64,000 nt of DNA, taken from contig NZ_FWXU01000001.1 of NCBI RefSeq assembly GCF_900176345.1, forward strand, positions 248,001-312,000, given 5' to 3'. Source of the DNA: Rhizobium sp. RU36D. GTDB lineage: Bacteria; Pseudomonadota; Alphaproteobacteria; Rhizobiales; Rhizobiaceae. Both the position numbers and the translations under genes were made by a program. Positions 32,136-41,179 of this stretch are shown in pieces. The notes below the pieces were generated by a model that was given only the letters and a program-made list of their open reading frames with translations, did not search any database and was not told where the DNA came from. Within the stretch, counting starts at the first letter, position 1. Each line of letters begins with the position of its first letter.

Positions 32136-32459
32136 CTACTGCTCGTCGCGGTAAAGCGCCTCATAATCCCGCCGTCCGAAGAAGACATTCGTAACCAGGA
32201 CAATGCCGTTTTCGACCTTGTAAGCGATGACAGCGCTACGCTCGAACGGGACGATGCGAAGACCCGGCAACAAGTCATAGCGTGGACGGCCTGCATTGGG
32301 TGCGTGTGCTATGCTTTCACAACGCCGACGTATCCGGCCAACATACCCTCGAGCCACGGCGGGAGATTGGCTCACTGTCAATATGAAGTAGAAGATATCT
32401 TGCAGATCACGCAAGGACTCGGGCCGGAAACGAACCTCAGCCCGTTGCACGACCACCAA
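32136..32459 (-). CDS. Toxin of the RelE/ParE superfamily
   Basis: About 107 residues with the ParE fold pattern: an N-terminal beta strand (AEVRFRPESLRDLQDIFYFI), a helical hairpin, and the C-terminal strands GLRIVPFERSAVIAYKV and VLVTNVFFGRRDYEAL. ParE toxins poison gyrase and RelE toxins cut mRNA; ParE is the better fit. The frame opens with TTG at 32459 or GTG at 32456 and overlaps the antitoxin gene by about 23 bases, so translation is coupled. The start is uncertain. Confidence 0.83.
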   Translation of the reverse strand: MVVVQRAEVRFRPESLRDLQDIFYFILTVSQSPAVARGYVGRIRRRCESIAHAPNAGRPRYDLLPGLRIVPFERSAVIAYKVENGIVLVTNVFFGRRDYEALYRDEQ

Positions 32460-32736
32460 CCCGCATCGCTTCGTCCATCAAAGCGTCGAGAGCGTCATCG
32501 ACCTCAGTGATCGTAAGGTCGGGCCGTGGATCCTGCAGCGAAGCGGTTATGCGTTGGCGGATTGATTGAAGCCGGTTCTCGCTCGCGTTATCGCCCTGCC
32601 AGACCCGAACAGCTGCCGCAATCGCCTCATTGGCCGAGGGAAAGTTTCCCACCGCCATGACATCGCGCAGTGCATTCATCGTCTCCGAACTGACGGGAAC
32701 GCTGATCGTATCGTCGACTATGTCCCTGCTGCTCAT
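32437..32736 (-). CDS. Antitoxin of ParD/CopG type
   Basis: A 99-residue protein. Residues 10-50 (ISVPVSSETMNALRDVMAVGNFPSANEAI, split by a short turn) form a ribbon-helix-helix DNA-binding domain. The acidic C-terminal tail (DLTITEVDDALDALMDEA) would wrap the toxin. GAGG lies seven bases before the ATG at 32736. First gene of the two-gene module; it should repress its own promoter in 32737-32852. Confidence 0.82.
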   Translation of the reverse strand: MSSRDIVDDTISVPVSSETMNALRDVMAVGNFPSANEAIAAAVRVWQGDNASENRLQSIRQRITASLQDPRPDLTITEVDDALDALMDEAMRVGGRATG

Positions 32737-32852
32737 CGCTGACCTCGCACTACGTCGCTCCAATGTAGCACGAATGTCAGCAGGCGCGAAGCCTTGGCCT
32801 GCTGAAGCCAACACGCGGCAGAAACGGTCGGCTGGGGCCGACCACTCTCTTC

Positions 32853-33407
32853 TCAGAGCGCTGCGTCCTCAGCGCCTTCGCTCAGCATCCCGAACGCGTA
32901 ATCCGCGAACGAGCGCCAGCATTCGACCCGGAATGTATCCGCGTCCACCCGGTGCAGCACCATTTCGATCTTGCCGAACACCGTGCGGGCGGCGGAGCCG
33001 ACCGGGAAGCCGGTGAGCGAGAGGTCCAGCGGGCAAGCGGCGTTGATGGTGGCCGCTGCGCCGGGGCCGGAAACCATGATGCCGATATTGCGGTGGGAGA
33101 CGTCGGTTGCGGCATGGACCACGCCTGAGCCGGCGCAAAGCGCCATCAGGTCCGCGCCCGTCTGGTCGATGACCAGCCATTCGTCGGGCCCGAGCCACAG
33201 TGCCATGCGCTCGCCTTGGCTTGCGGAAGTCTTCGGACGAACCGGAAGCTGCAGGCCGAGGGCGGTGGACAGGGCCGCCACTTCCGCTGCACCAGACCGG
33301 AGCGAGATGCGGCTTGCCGGCAGACAAGGCGTGATGCGCACCACGCCATTGCCACCCTTCAGCCCTGCAAGGACCGGTTTGCGCTGTGCTGTCGCGATAT
33401 CAGCCAT
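32853..33407 (-). CDS. soxG: Sarcosine oxidase gamma subunit
   Basis: A 184-residue SoxG-family protein related to the folate-binding GcvT fold (GPDEWLVIDQTG, DVSHRNIGIMVSGPGAA, CPLDLSLTGFPVGS). It is the gamma subunit of heterotetrameric sarcosine oxidase. The ATG at 33407 overlaps the soxA stop by 8 bases. Last gene of soxBDAG. Confidence 0.9.
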   Translation of the reverse strand: MADIATAQRKPVLAGLKGGNGVVRITPCLPASRISLRSGAAEVAALSTALGLQLPVRPKTSASQGERMALWLGPDEWLVIDQTGADLMALCAGSGVVHAATDVSHRNIGIMVSGPGAAATINAACPLDLSLTGFPVGSAARTVFGKIEMVLHRVDADTFRVECWRSFADYAFGMLSEGAEDAAL

Positions 33408-36378
33408 GGATCCGGCCCCCTTCCTTGTCAAAGAACACCATGTCGGTCACTTCGACCGCGATGGTCTTGTCGGCCATCGGCACGTAAAGCGTCTGGCCCA
33501 TGCGTGCCTGACCTCCGGCGACCAGCGCCATGGCGATCGAGCGTCCGCAGTTTTCTGACCAGTAGGACGAGGTCACATGGCCCAGCATGGTCATCGGCTT
33601 CGGCTGGTTCGGGTCGGCGACGATCTGCGCGCCTTCTTCCAGCACGGTATGCGGATCCTTGGTTTTCAGGCCCACCAGCTGCTTGCGGCCCTCGCGGACA
33701 AGGTCCGGTCGCTTCAGGCCGCGAATGCCGACGAAATCCGTCTTCTTCTTGGAGACGGCCCAGGCAAGACCGGCGTCATAGGGCGTCACCGTGCCGTCCG
33801 TATCCTGGCCGACGATGATATAGCCCTTTTCAGCACGCAGCACGTGCATGGTCTCCGTGCCGTAGAGGCAGGCCCCCATCTCCGACGCCCGCGCCCAGAC
33901 AGCTTCCAGAACCGACTGGCCGTAGTCCGCCGGCACGTTGATTTCGAAGCCGAGTTCACCGGTAAAGGACATGCGGAACAGCCGCGTCGGCACGCCGCAG
34001 AACTTGCCTTCCGCAACGCTCATATGCGGGAAGGCCTCGTTTGAGATATCGATACCATCGACGAACGGCGCGATGATATCGCGCGCCTTCGGTCCCTGCA
34101 CCGCGATCACAGCCCATTGCTCGGTGGTGGAGGTCAGCCATACCTTGAGATGCGGGAACTCCGTCTGCAGATAGTCTTCCATGTGATGCAGCACACGCGG
34201 CGCACCGCCGGTCGTGGTGGTCACATGGAAGCGATCTTCTGCCAGCCGTCCGACGACGCCGTCGTCATAGATGAAACCGTCTTCGCGGGTCATGATACCG
34301 TAGCGGCATTTGCCCGGCTTCAGGGTTTCCCAGCCATTGGTATAGAGCAGGTTGAGGAAGGCTGCGGCATCGGGGCCGACCACCTCGATCTTGCCGAGCG
34401 TCGAGGCATCGAACAGGCCGGCGACCTCGCGAACGGTCTTGCATTCGCGGTTGACGGCCTTATGCATGTCTTCGCCGGGGCGCGGATAGTACCAGGCGCG
34501 CTTCCAGTTGCCGACATCCTCGAAATCGGCACCGTTGGCGACGGCAAAGCCATGCATCGGCGTCTTGCGGGCCGGGTCGAACAGGTCGCCGCGCGAATGG
34601 TTGATCAGCGTACCATAGGTAACGGGCGTATAGGGCGCGCGGAAGGTGGTGAGACCCACCTGCGGGATTTCCTTGCCCAGCATTTCCGCTGCGATGGCGA
34701 GGCCATGCATATTGGACAGCTTGCCCTGGTCGGAGGCCATGCCATTGGTGGTGAAGCGCTTGATATGCTCCACCGAATGCATGCCCTCGCGCACGGCAAG
34801 GCGGATATCCTTGGCGCAGACATCGTGCTGGAAGTCGATGAAGGCCTTGACACTGGCCTCACGCCCCGCCCCCTCGGCCGCACCGAGCATGCCTCCGGTC
34901 CAGGCAAAGGCATTGGCACCGCCTAGACCTTCACCGGGCGCACCGCCAGCCGCAACCGCGCCAGCCGAGGCGGCTTCCGCCAGAAGCGCCTGGAGGTCGT
35001 CGGTGCCATTGCAGGCGCCGATGCACATGCTGTCCTGAGCATAGACATCCGGCAGGAAGCGCTCATTGGCGGCATCATATTTCAGCTTGCCGCGCGACTG
35101 CGAGAACAGGTGAACCGACGGCGTCCAGCCGGCCGAGACCAGCAGCGCGTCGATATCGAAGCGGGTCTTGCCGCCACCGCCATTGCGCTCGACGGTCATG
35201 GAGCGCACGCGCAGGCGGCCCGACGTATCCATCACGGAATGCCCTGTCAGAACCTGGATGCCGGCCGCACGCGCCGCAGCCAGCACCGCCTCGCCCGGCT
35301 GGGTGCGGCAATCGACGATCGCCACGATCTTGACGCCAGCCTTGTGCAGGTCGATCGCCGCTTCATAGGCGCTGTCATGCGCCGTATAGACACCGACCTT
35401 GGCGCCGACGGCAACGCCGAAGTGATTGAGGTAGGTACGGCCTGCCGAAGCCAGCATGATGCCGGGGCGGTCGTTGTTGGCAAACACCATCGGCCGTTCG
35501 ATTGCGCCCGTCGCGATGATCACCTTCTTCGCCCTGACCTGCCACAGCCGCTCGCGCGGCTGGCGCTTGTCGGGCTTGGCGACATGGTCGGTGACGCGTT
35601 CGACAAGCGCCACGAAATTGTGGTTGTAGTATCCGAAGGCCGTTGTGCGCGTCAGCAGCGTCACATTGTCCATGGCCGACAACCTGGCCGCGGTCGCCTG
35701 CGCCCAGTCATAGCCATTGACGCTGCCGATCACGGCACCCGTATCGAAATGCAAGGCACCGCCCGCCTCCGGCTGCTCGTCGCAGATCACGACCTTGGCG
35801 CCGGCTTCGGCCGCAGCCAAAGCGGCGGCGAGACCAGCAGCACCTGCACCGACCACCAGCACGTCGCAATGGGCGTAACGGTTGGCATAATGGTCCGGAT
35901 CCGCCTCCTCAGGCGCAACACCGAGGCCTGCTGCCCGGCGGATGAAGGGCTCGTAGACCTTGTGCCAGAAGGATTTCGGCCACATGAAGGTCTTGTAGTA
36001 GAACCCGGCGGCAAAGAAGGGCGACAGCACATCATTGATGGCGCTGACGTCGAAGGAGAGAGACGGCCAGCGGTTCTGCGTCTGCACGCGCATGCCGTCG
36101 AACACTTCCTGCACCGTGGCGCGCACATTCGGCTGGCGACGAGCGGCATCGCGGGAAATGTCGAGCAACGCATTCGGCTCTTCCGGACCCGCGGTCAGGA
36201 TGCCGCGCGGGCGGTGATACTTGAACGAGCGACCGACGAGATGAATGCCGTTGGCCAGTAGCGCCGAGGCGACGGTATCGCCTTCGATCGCGGTCAGGCT
36301 GCGACCATCGACGGTGAAGCGTGCGGTCCTTGCGGGGGTCAGCCGGCCCTTGCCGGCAATGCGATTGGCGCCGCTCAT
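33400..36378 (-). CDS. soxA: Sarcosine oxidase alpha subunit
   Basis: A 992-residue subunit. N-terminal ferredoxin-like (Fer2_4) segment (TVDGRSLTAIEGDTVASALL). Rossmann dinucleotide site DVLVVGAGAAGLAAALAAAE near residue 175. C-terminal half of GcvT type, which receives the one-carbon unit on tetrahydrofolate. The enzyme oxidises sarcosine to glycine, H2O2 and 5,10-methylene-THF. The start overlaps the soxD stop as ATGA. Length and domain order match characterised alpha subunits. Confidence 0.95.
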   Translation of the reverse strand: MSGANRIAGKGRLTPARTARFTVDGRSLTAIEGDTVASALLANGIHLVGRSFKYHRPRGILTAGPEEPNALLDISRDAARRQPNVRATVQEVFDGMRVQTQNRWPSLSFDVSAINDVLSPFFAAGFYYKTFMWPKSFWHKVYEPFIRRAAGLGVAPEEADPDHYANRYAHCDVLVVGAGAAGLAAALAAAEAGAKVVICDEQPEAGGALHFDTGAVIGSVNGYDWAQATAARLSAMDNVTLLTRTTAFGYYNHNFVALVERVTDHVAKPDKRQPRERLWQVRAKKVIIATGAIERPMVFANNDRPGIMLASAGRTYLNHFGVAVGAKVGVYTAHDSAYEAAIDLHKAGVKIVAIVDCRTQPGEAVLAAARAAGIQVLTGHSVMDTSGRLRVRSMTVERNGGGGKTRFDIDALLVSAGWTPSVHLFSQSRGKLKYDAANERFLPDVYAQDSMCIGACNGTDDLQALLAEAASAGAVAAGGAPGEGLGGANAFAWTGGMLGAAEGAGREASVKAFIDFQHDVCAKDIRLAVREGMHSVEHIKRFTTNGMASDQGKLSNMHGLAIAAEMLGKEIPQVGLTTFRAPYTPVTYGTLINHSRGDLFDPARKTPMHGFAVANGADFEDVGNWKRAWYYPRPGEDMHKAVNRECKTVREVAGLFDASTLGKIEVVGPDAAAFLNLLYTNGWETLKPGKCRYGIMTREDGFIYDDGVVGRLAEDRFHVTTTTGGAPRVLHHMEDYLQTEFPHLKVWLTSTTEQWAVIAVQGPKARDIIAPFVDGIDISNEAFPHMSVAEGKFCGVPTRLFRMSFTGELGFEINVPADYGQSVLEAVWARASEMGACLYGTETMHVLRAEKGYIIVGQDTDGTVTPYDAGLAWAVSKKKTDFVGIRGLKRPDLVREGRKQLVGLKTKDPHTVLEEGAQIVADPNQPKPMTMLGHVTSSYWSENCGRSIAMALVAGGQARMGQTLYVPMADKTIAVEVTDMVFFDKEGGRIHG

Positions 36379-36695
36379 TTCGACGCTTCCTTCCGTTCAC
36401 GGGCGGCCAGCACGACAGCCATATCGGGCTGCGGCTCTCCTGCCTTGTAGGTCATGTAGATCTTGTCGCTGACGGTATCGCGGGCGGCATTGAAGAAACG
36501 TCCGCACCCATGGATATGGCGCCAGCGCTCGAACAGCATCCCTTTCGGGTTCTCGCGAAGGAAGAAGTATTCCGCGAAGTCCTCGTCCGAGATCTCGGCA
36601 ATGTTGGTTGGCCGCGCAATATGCGCCTCGCCAGCCGCACGGAATTCGAGTTCCGAGCGCTCTTCCTCGCAATAGGGGCATCTGATCAGTAGCAT
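36375..36695 (-). CDS. soxD: Sarcosine oxidase delta subunit
   Basis: A 106-residue subunit with the family start LLIRCPYC and the zinc-binding Cys/His set: CPYC near residues 6-9, and HxxGC at HIHGCGRFFN. It bridges the other subunits. It lies 17 bases after soxB and overlaps soxA by 4 bases. Confidence 0.93.
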   Translation of the reverse strand: MLLIRCPYCEEERSELEFRAAGEAHIARPTNIAEISDEDFAEYFFLRENPKGMLFERWRHIHGCGRFFNAARDTVSDKIYMTYKAGEPQPDMAVVLAARERKEASK

Positions 36696-36712
36696 CGTCT
36701 CAAATCCTTCCG

Positions 36713-37966
36713 TCAGTGCGCCACGGCAGCCGCAGCCGCCTCGTCAATCAGTCGACCGGTGCGGAAGCGGTCCAGCGTCAGCCCCGCCGCGAGCCGGTGC
36801 GGCTCGCCCTTGGCAATCAGATGCGCGAACAGATTGGCCGATCCCGGCGTTGCCTTGAAGCCGCCGGTGCCCCAACCGCAGTTCACGAACAGGTTCTTGA
36901 CCGGCGTCACGCTCTGGATCGGCGAACGGTCGGGCGTGTTGTCGGTGATCCCGCCCCACTGGCGCATCATCTTGACCCGGCGGAAGATCGGGAACAGCTC
37001 GCAGATGGCATCCAGAGTATGGGTGATGATCTGCAACCCACCGGTCTGGGAATAGGAATTGTACTGGTCGGTGCCGGCGCCGATGACCAACTCGCCCTTG
37101 TCGGACTGCGAGATATAGGCATGGACGGTGTTGGACATGACCACGCAAGGAAAGATCGGCTTCAGCGGCTCCGAAACCAGCGCCTGCAGCGGCACGGAAT
37201 GCAGCGGAAGTCGCACATCCGCCATGCCCAGCACGACCGAGGAGTGGCCGGCAGCCGACACGCCGATCTTCTTGGCGCCGATGAAGCCGCGCGAGGTTTC
37301 GACGCCGATAACCGCTCCGTCAGGACCGCGGCGAATGCCCGTCACCTCGGTGTTCTGGATCACATGCACGCCGCGATCGGAGGCCGCACGGGCATAGCCC
37401 CAGGCAACAGCATCATGACGCGCCGTGCCGCCACGCCGCTGCAGGGCCGCACCATTGATCGGGTAACGCGCGGTCTTGGAGATATCGAGCGGCGGGCAAT
37501 AGGCCTTGGCCTGCTCCGGCGTCAGCCACTCGTTGTCGATACCATAGAGCCGGTTGGCATTCACGTGGCGCTTGAACGACTGGATGTCGTGGACGTTGTG
37601 CGACAGCATCATCACGCCGCGCGGGGAATACATCACGTTGTAATTGAGGTCCTGGGACAGGCCCTCCCAGAGCTTCAGGGAGTGCTCGTAGATGTCCATG
37701 CTCTCTTCATAGAGATAGTTGGACCGGATGATCGTGGTGTTGCGGCCGGTATTGCCGCCACCCAGCCAGCCGCGCTCGATCACCGCGACATTGGTAATGC
37801 CGTGCTCCTTGGCTAGATAGTATGCGGCACCTAGTCCATGACCGCCGGCGCCGATGATGATGACGTCATAGGATGCCCGCGGCTCTGGCGAAGTCCATTG
37901 GGCGTCCCAGCCTTTGTGTCCGCGCAATGCCTCGCGCGCCACGGCAAAAACCGAATATTTGCGCAT
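36713..37966 (-). CDS. soxB: Sarcosine oxidase beta subunit
   Basis: A 417-residue flavoprotein. The FAD site VIIIGAGGHGLGAAYYLA starts near residue 35 and the GNTGRNTTIIRSNY stretch follows. It holds the flavins and the active site for sarcosine oxidation. GAGGCG precedes the ATG. First gene of soxBDAG, used in breakdown of glycine betaine, choline and creatine. The upstream region carries nested inverted repeats. Confidence 0.94.
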   Translation of the reverse strand: MRKYSVFAVAREALRGHKGWDAQWTSPEPRASYDVIIIGAGGHGLGAAYYLAKEHGITNVAVIERGWLGGGNTGRNTTIIRSNYLYEESMDIYEHSLKLWEGLSQDLNYNVMYSPRGVMMLSHNVHDIQSFKRHVNANRLYGIDNEWLTPEQAKAYCPPLDISKTARYPINGAALQRRGGTARHDAVAWGYARAASDRGVHVIQNTEVTGIRRGPDGAVIGVETSRGFIGAKKIGVSAAGHSSVVLGMADVRLPLHSVPLQALVSEPLKPIFPCVVMSNTVHAYISQSDKGELVIGAGTDQYNSYSQTGGLQIITHTLDAICELFPIFRRVKMMRQWGGITDNTPDRSPIQSVTPVKNLFVNCGWGTGGFKATPGSANLFAHLIAKGEPHRLAAGLTLDRFRTGRLIDEAAAAAVAH

Positions 37967-38278
37967 TCGCCTCTTCGCTCCTGTCGGTCCGGCAAAACTC
38001 CGGATAATCCTTGGCTATGGTGTTACACGTCGCAGATCAATAGACGACAGGTCGGCTCTTTTGCGACGCCGCGACATGTCGCTTTCGACACCGTCGCAAA
38101 TATTTCGATTGTCCGCTAAATTTGTCGGACCATGGGCACACACCGGCTGGACTTCAAGGGGGCAATCTGCTAATTGCCCACGCTAATCGCCGGGCGCTGG
38201 CCCTTCGAAACCATATCGTATTTCCGCCGATGGCACACATCTGCTGAAATCAACCGCAACCAAAGGAACGGGATAGAC
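37967..38278. promoter_or_regulatory. Divergent control region between soxBDAG and rpsU
   Basis: This 312-base gap holds two nested inverted repeats: a perfect 12-bp palindrome GCGACATGTCGC (38071-38082) flanked by TTGCGAC (38061-38067) and GTCGCAA (38093-38099). A further GTCCG-N10-CGGAC pair lies near 38110-38130. These look like operators for the sox operon. The right part must carry the rpsU promoter. Confidence 0.5.
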
Positions 38279-38518
38279 GTGCAGGTACTTGTCCGCGACA
38301 ACAACGTTGATCAGGCGCTCCGCGCCCTCAAGAAGAAGATGCAGCGCGAAGGCATCTTCCGTGAAATGAAAATGCGTGACTACTATGAAAAGCCGTCGCA
38401 GAAGCGCGCTCGCGAAAAGGCCGAAGCCGTTCGCCGCGTTCGCAAGCTGGCCCGCAAGCGCATGCAGCGCGAAGGCCTGATTGCCGCTCCGAAGGCACCT
38501 GCACGGGCTGCTCGCTAA
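38279..38518 (+). CDS. rpsU: 30S ribosomal protein S21
   Basis: A 79-residue basic protein. [19 protein letters not shown] is the S21 N-terminal signature and the C-terminal half is Arg/Lys-rich helix. It binds the small ribosomal subunit near the anti-Shine-Dalgarno region and helps initiation. The start is a GTG at 38279, fixed by homology; the longer in-frame ATG at 38174 is upstream of any family sequence. AAAGGA lies about 11 bases before the GTG. Single gene with its own terminator. Confidence 0.95.
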   Translation: MQVLVRDNNVDQALRALKKKMQREGIFREMKMRDYYEKPSQKRAREKAEAVRRVRKLARKRMQREGLIAAPKAPARAAR

Positions 38519-38553
38519 GCGGCCCCTATTTTGTCGTTTTCCGATGTTCTATG

Positions 38554-38585
38554 AGCGGGGGCGATCGATTCGCCGCCGCTTTTTC
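38554..38585 (+). terminator. Terminator after rpsU
   Basis: An 11-bp stem with one internal G-G mismatch (AGCGGgGGCGA with TCGCCgCCGCT), a 5-base loop, then TTTT. Confidence 0.85.
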
Positions 38586-38714
38586 ACATTTTGATCGGCA
38601 TTCGGCCATGTAGAGGCCCCTGCCCCCACGGAAAGCTTGCAAGCAGCAATGATTGAACTGTTTCCGCCCGTCCTTGCCAAGTCGCAAACCGTCAGAGCCC
38701 GACATAGCCGTCAT

Positions 38715-39521
38715 ATGCGCCCGGCCCTTGCCTTGGCCGCACTGCTGGCATTATCAGCCTGCGCGACCGTCGAGACGGACGACATGATCCGCATCGACAG
38801 GGCTCAGGGGTCGGAAGAGAACATTGCCTCGCTCTCGTCCGTCATTGCCGCCAATCCGCAGGATCCGGAAGGCTACAATGTGCGCGGCTCGGCCTATGGC
38901 AGGGCCGGCGAGTTCCGCAAGGCGCTTGACGACTTCAACCGCGCAATCCAGCTCAATCCACGCTTCTACCAGGCCTATGCCAACCGCGGTCTGGTCTATC
39001 GCAACATGGGACAGCCGGTCGAAGCCGCAAACGACTACAACACGGCGCTCAAGCTCAATCCGAATTACGACGTGGCCTATATCGGCCGTGGTAACATCTA
39101 CCGCCAGGCAGGCCGCATCAACGAGGCGTTTGGCGATTTCAACCGTGCAATCGAACTCGACACCACGGACGGGCGTGCCTATCACAATCGCGGGCTGATC
39201 TATCAGGTGCGCGGACAGCACGACAAGGCGATCGAAGACTTTTCGAAGGCCATCTCGCTGTCGCCCTCGTCGCCCGAGCCTCATAACGGCCGCGGCCTGT
39301 CCTATGTCGCGCTCAACAATGATGAAAACGCCTTTGCCGATTTCAACCACGCCATTGAACTCGATGGCAAGGTGGCGGAATCCTGGGCCAATCAGGCCCT
39401 GATCTACGAGCGTCGCGGCGACAAGGCCAAGGCCGCAAAGTCTTACGCCCATGCTCTCGGGCTTGATCCGAAGTACCAGCCCGCACGAGACGGTCTCGCC
39501 CGGACACGCACCGGCGCCTGA
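38715..39521 (+). CDS. TPR-repeat lipoprotein
   Basis: A 268-residue protein. Signal peptide with lipobox LSAC near residues 13-16, so it should be lipid-anchored in the envelope. About six tetratricopeptide repeats fill residues 40-265 (recurring A-x-NRG-x-Y and A-x-x-D-x-x-x-A-I-x-L patterns), forming a protein-binding superhelix of NlpI type. The ATG at 38715 gives a normal-length signal peptide; the frame is open from 38637 but would add a charged 26-residue extension. Binding partner unknown. Confidence 0.85.
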   Translation: MRPALALAALLALSACATVETDDMIRIDRAQGSEENIASLSSVIAANPQDPEGYNVRGSAYGRAGEFRKALDDFNRAIQLNPRFYQAYANRGLVYRNMGQPVEAANDYNTALKLNPNYDVAYIGRGNIYRQAGRINEAFGDFNRAIELDTTDGRAYHNRGLIYQVRGQHDKAIEDFSKAISLSPSSPEPHNGRGLSYVALNNDENAFADFNHAIELDGKVAESWANQALIYERRGDKAKAAKSYAHALGLDPKYQPARDGLARTRTGA

Positions 39522-39548
39522 GACACTCAGACCCGGCACCAATTTGCA

Positions 39549-39580
39549 AAAGCGTCCGCTTCATCAAAAGCGGGCGCTTT
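39549..39580 (+). terminator. Terminator after the TPR lipoprotein gene
   Basis: A 13-bp stem (AAAGCGTCCGCTT with AAGCGGGCGCTTT, one G-T pair) and a 6-base loop. It may serve both convergent genes. Confidence 0.8.
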
Positions 39581-39600
39581 CTACCTTTTGCGCGTCAGAC

Positions 39601-40389
39601 CTATCGCCGGTGAGCGCGGTGCGCGATCCCCAGCAGGGCCGCTGCGGCAAAGCCACCGGCGATGATGGCAATCGGCTCCCCAAGCGCTATGCCGATCATG
39701 CCCATGGCGACTGCCGCACTCGCATCCATAACGGCGTTGTGCGCCAGGCGTGCCGTGTCATCGCGTGAAACGGTGTAGAGCGCGCCGCAAAGCGCAGCTA
39801 TGCCTGCGGAGAGCCAGAGCAGCGGCAGACTCGCCATGCTGGCCGCGAATGCTGACAACATCACCACGATCGCCAAGCCGACGGTAAGCAGAACACGTGG
39901 CGTGGAGCGACGGGCGAAAGATTGAAGGCGGGGTGTAACAACGCGCGGCATCGCCATCAGTGCAAAGCCGCCAAAAGCCAGTGCCGAAAAGCCGGCGGCC
40001 AGGAGCAGCGCGACGAATGCGGCATGATCTGTGGCCGCCACCGCCATATTCCCGTTCGACCTGGCGAATGCTGCGGCGACGATCCAGAGACACCCGCCTG
40101 CACCCGCGGCTCGTGCCGCTGCAAAACCCGTGTTTGTGGTTTCAGCGGAAGCCTGCCTTGCCATCCATCCGCCGGCGCTGCCGCCAAAGGAGAGACCCAG
40201 TATGAGCAACACCACGCCGCCAAAGTCCGGCGGAGCCATGATGAGGGCCACGACGGCGCTTAACCCCACAAGGCCGATGACAAGGCTGAATGCCGGCCCA
40301 GTATCCCCAAGCCTGCGAAGACCTCCGATCTTCACGGCCACAAAGACGAACGAAATGAGCCAGGCAAGGAATGCGGCGCTAGCGATCAT
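39601..40389 (-). CDS. Hypothetical multi-pass inner-membrane protein
   Basis: A 262-residue Ala/Gly-rich protein with about eight predicted membrane helices and no motif I recognise. The ATG at 40389 has GGGAG upstream and lies inside the last codons of the preceding gene (11-base overlap), so the two are co-translated. I do not recognise the family. Confidence 0.65.
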   Translation of the reverse strand: MIASAAFLAWLISFVFVAVKIGGLRRLGDTGPAFSLVIGLVGLSAVVALIMAPPDFGGVVLLILGLSFGGSAGGWMARQASAETTNTGFAAARAAGAGGCLWIVAAAFARSNGNMAVAATDHAAFVALLLAAGFSALAFGGFALMAMPRVVTPRLQSFARRSTPRVLLTVGLAIVVMLSAFAASMASLPLLWLSAGIAALCGALYTVSRDDTARLAHNAVMDASAAVAMGMIGIALGEPIAIIAGGFAAAALLGIAHRAHRR

Positions 40390-40687
40390 CAGCCGCTCCC
40401 GGGCGCCCTGCCAAATGACGCTTCGCGACCAAGACACCAGCGACTATGCAGAAGCCGAGCAGAGCCAGGCTGACAAGCCCGAATGCGCCGGCCGCACTGC
40501 CATCGGAAACGCGAACCACGGCAAAGGCACCAACCACCAGGATGCCAGGAAGAAGCGCCAGTATCACCCAGAGATTTTTCAGAAGAGAGAAGCGGAGGCC
40601 GATGACTGCGAACCAACCGGCAAGGCCGGCCATCGCAAACAAGCCAATCCGCATCAGGTAGGAGATCTCGCTCAAGTCCATGGACAT
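40379..40687 (-). CDS. Hypothetical small membrane protein
   Basis: A 102-residue protein with three hydrophobic segments (IGLFAMAGLAGWFAVIG, LWVILALLPGILVVGAF, AFGLVSLALLGFCIVAGVL) and a basic, Arg-ending tail. The start is the ATG at 40687 or 40681. It is coupled to the following membrane protein by an 11-base overlap and lies about 100 bases downstream of the cytochrome oxidase subunit IV gene. No function can be named. Confidence 0.6.
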   Translation of the reverse strand: MSMDLSEISYLMRIGLFAMAGLAGWFAVIGLRFSLLKNLWVILALLPGILVVGAFAVVRVSDGSAAGAFGLVSLALLGFCIVAGVLVAKRHLAGRPGAADDR

Positions 40688-40788
40688 AGGCTTCGAGGTC
40701 CCTGTTGACCATTCCCACATGAAAAAGGGGCCGGATCGACATCCAGCCCCCTGATGCAACGCATGACGCGAAACCCTTGAAGGGTCGA

Positions 40789-41013
40789 TCAGCGCATGAA
40801 GAAGACGCCGACGATGCTCAGGACGATGAACAGGAAGGTGCCACCGATCGCACCGGCCGTTGTGAAGAAGCCGGCAGCCATAGCGATCATCAGGGCGATC
40901 AAAATGACCGTGCCGTATTTCGTGCCGGCGATGAAAGCATCATAGGTCTTTTCGTGCTCGCGATAATCCATCGGCGCACCCGTTTCGACCGGACCGGTGT
41001 GGTGTTCGCTCAT
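40789..41013 (-). CDS. aa3-type cytochrome c oxidase subunit IV
   Basis: A 74-residue protein matching the short bacterial aa3 oxidase subunit IV family: a soluble N-terminus with DYREHEKTYDAFI, then two membrane helices separated by Gly. It is an accessory subunit of the terminal oxidase, whose main cta genes are not in this window. GGGAG precedes the ATG at 41013; the frame to 41061 is rejected. Confidence 0.85.
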   Translation of the reverse strand: MSEHHTGPVETGAPMDYREHEKTYDAFIAGTKYGTVILIALMIAMAAGFFTTAGAIGGTFLFIVLSIVGVFFMR

Positions 41014-41179
41014 CCTTGTCTCCCATTGGCAGGCCGGACGCCGCTGGGTCTGGCGGCACACGGCACGATCTCAAATCTGTGGTCGGCGCATGCTGCACCG
41101 TTTCAGCTTAAGGAATTACACAAACCGCCGTTCAAGCGCAATCCGGCAGGTGGCGATCCTGATGTCGCAGGCACGTTTT

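Noticed and set aside
35110..36261. A 383-codon open frame antisense to soxA
   Set aside because: Shadow frame of a clear sarcosine oxidase alpha gene; no motif.
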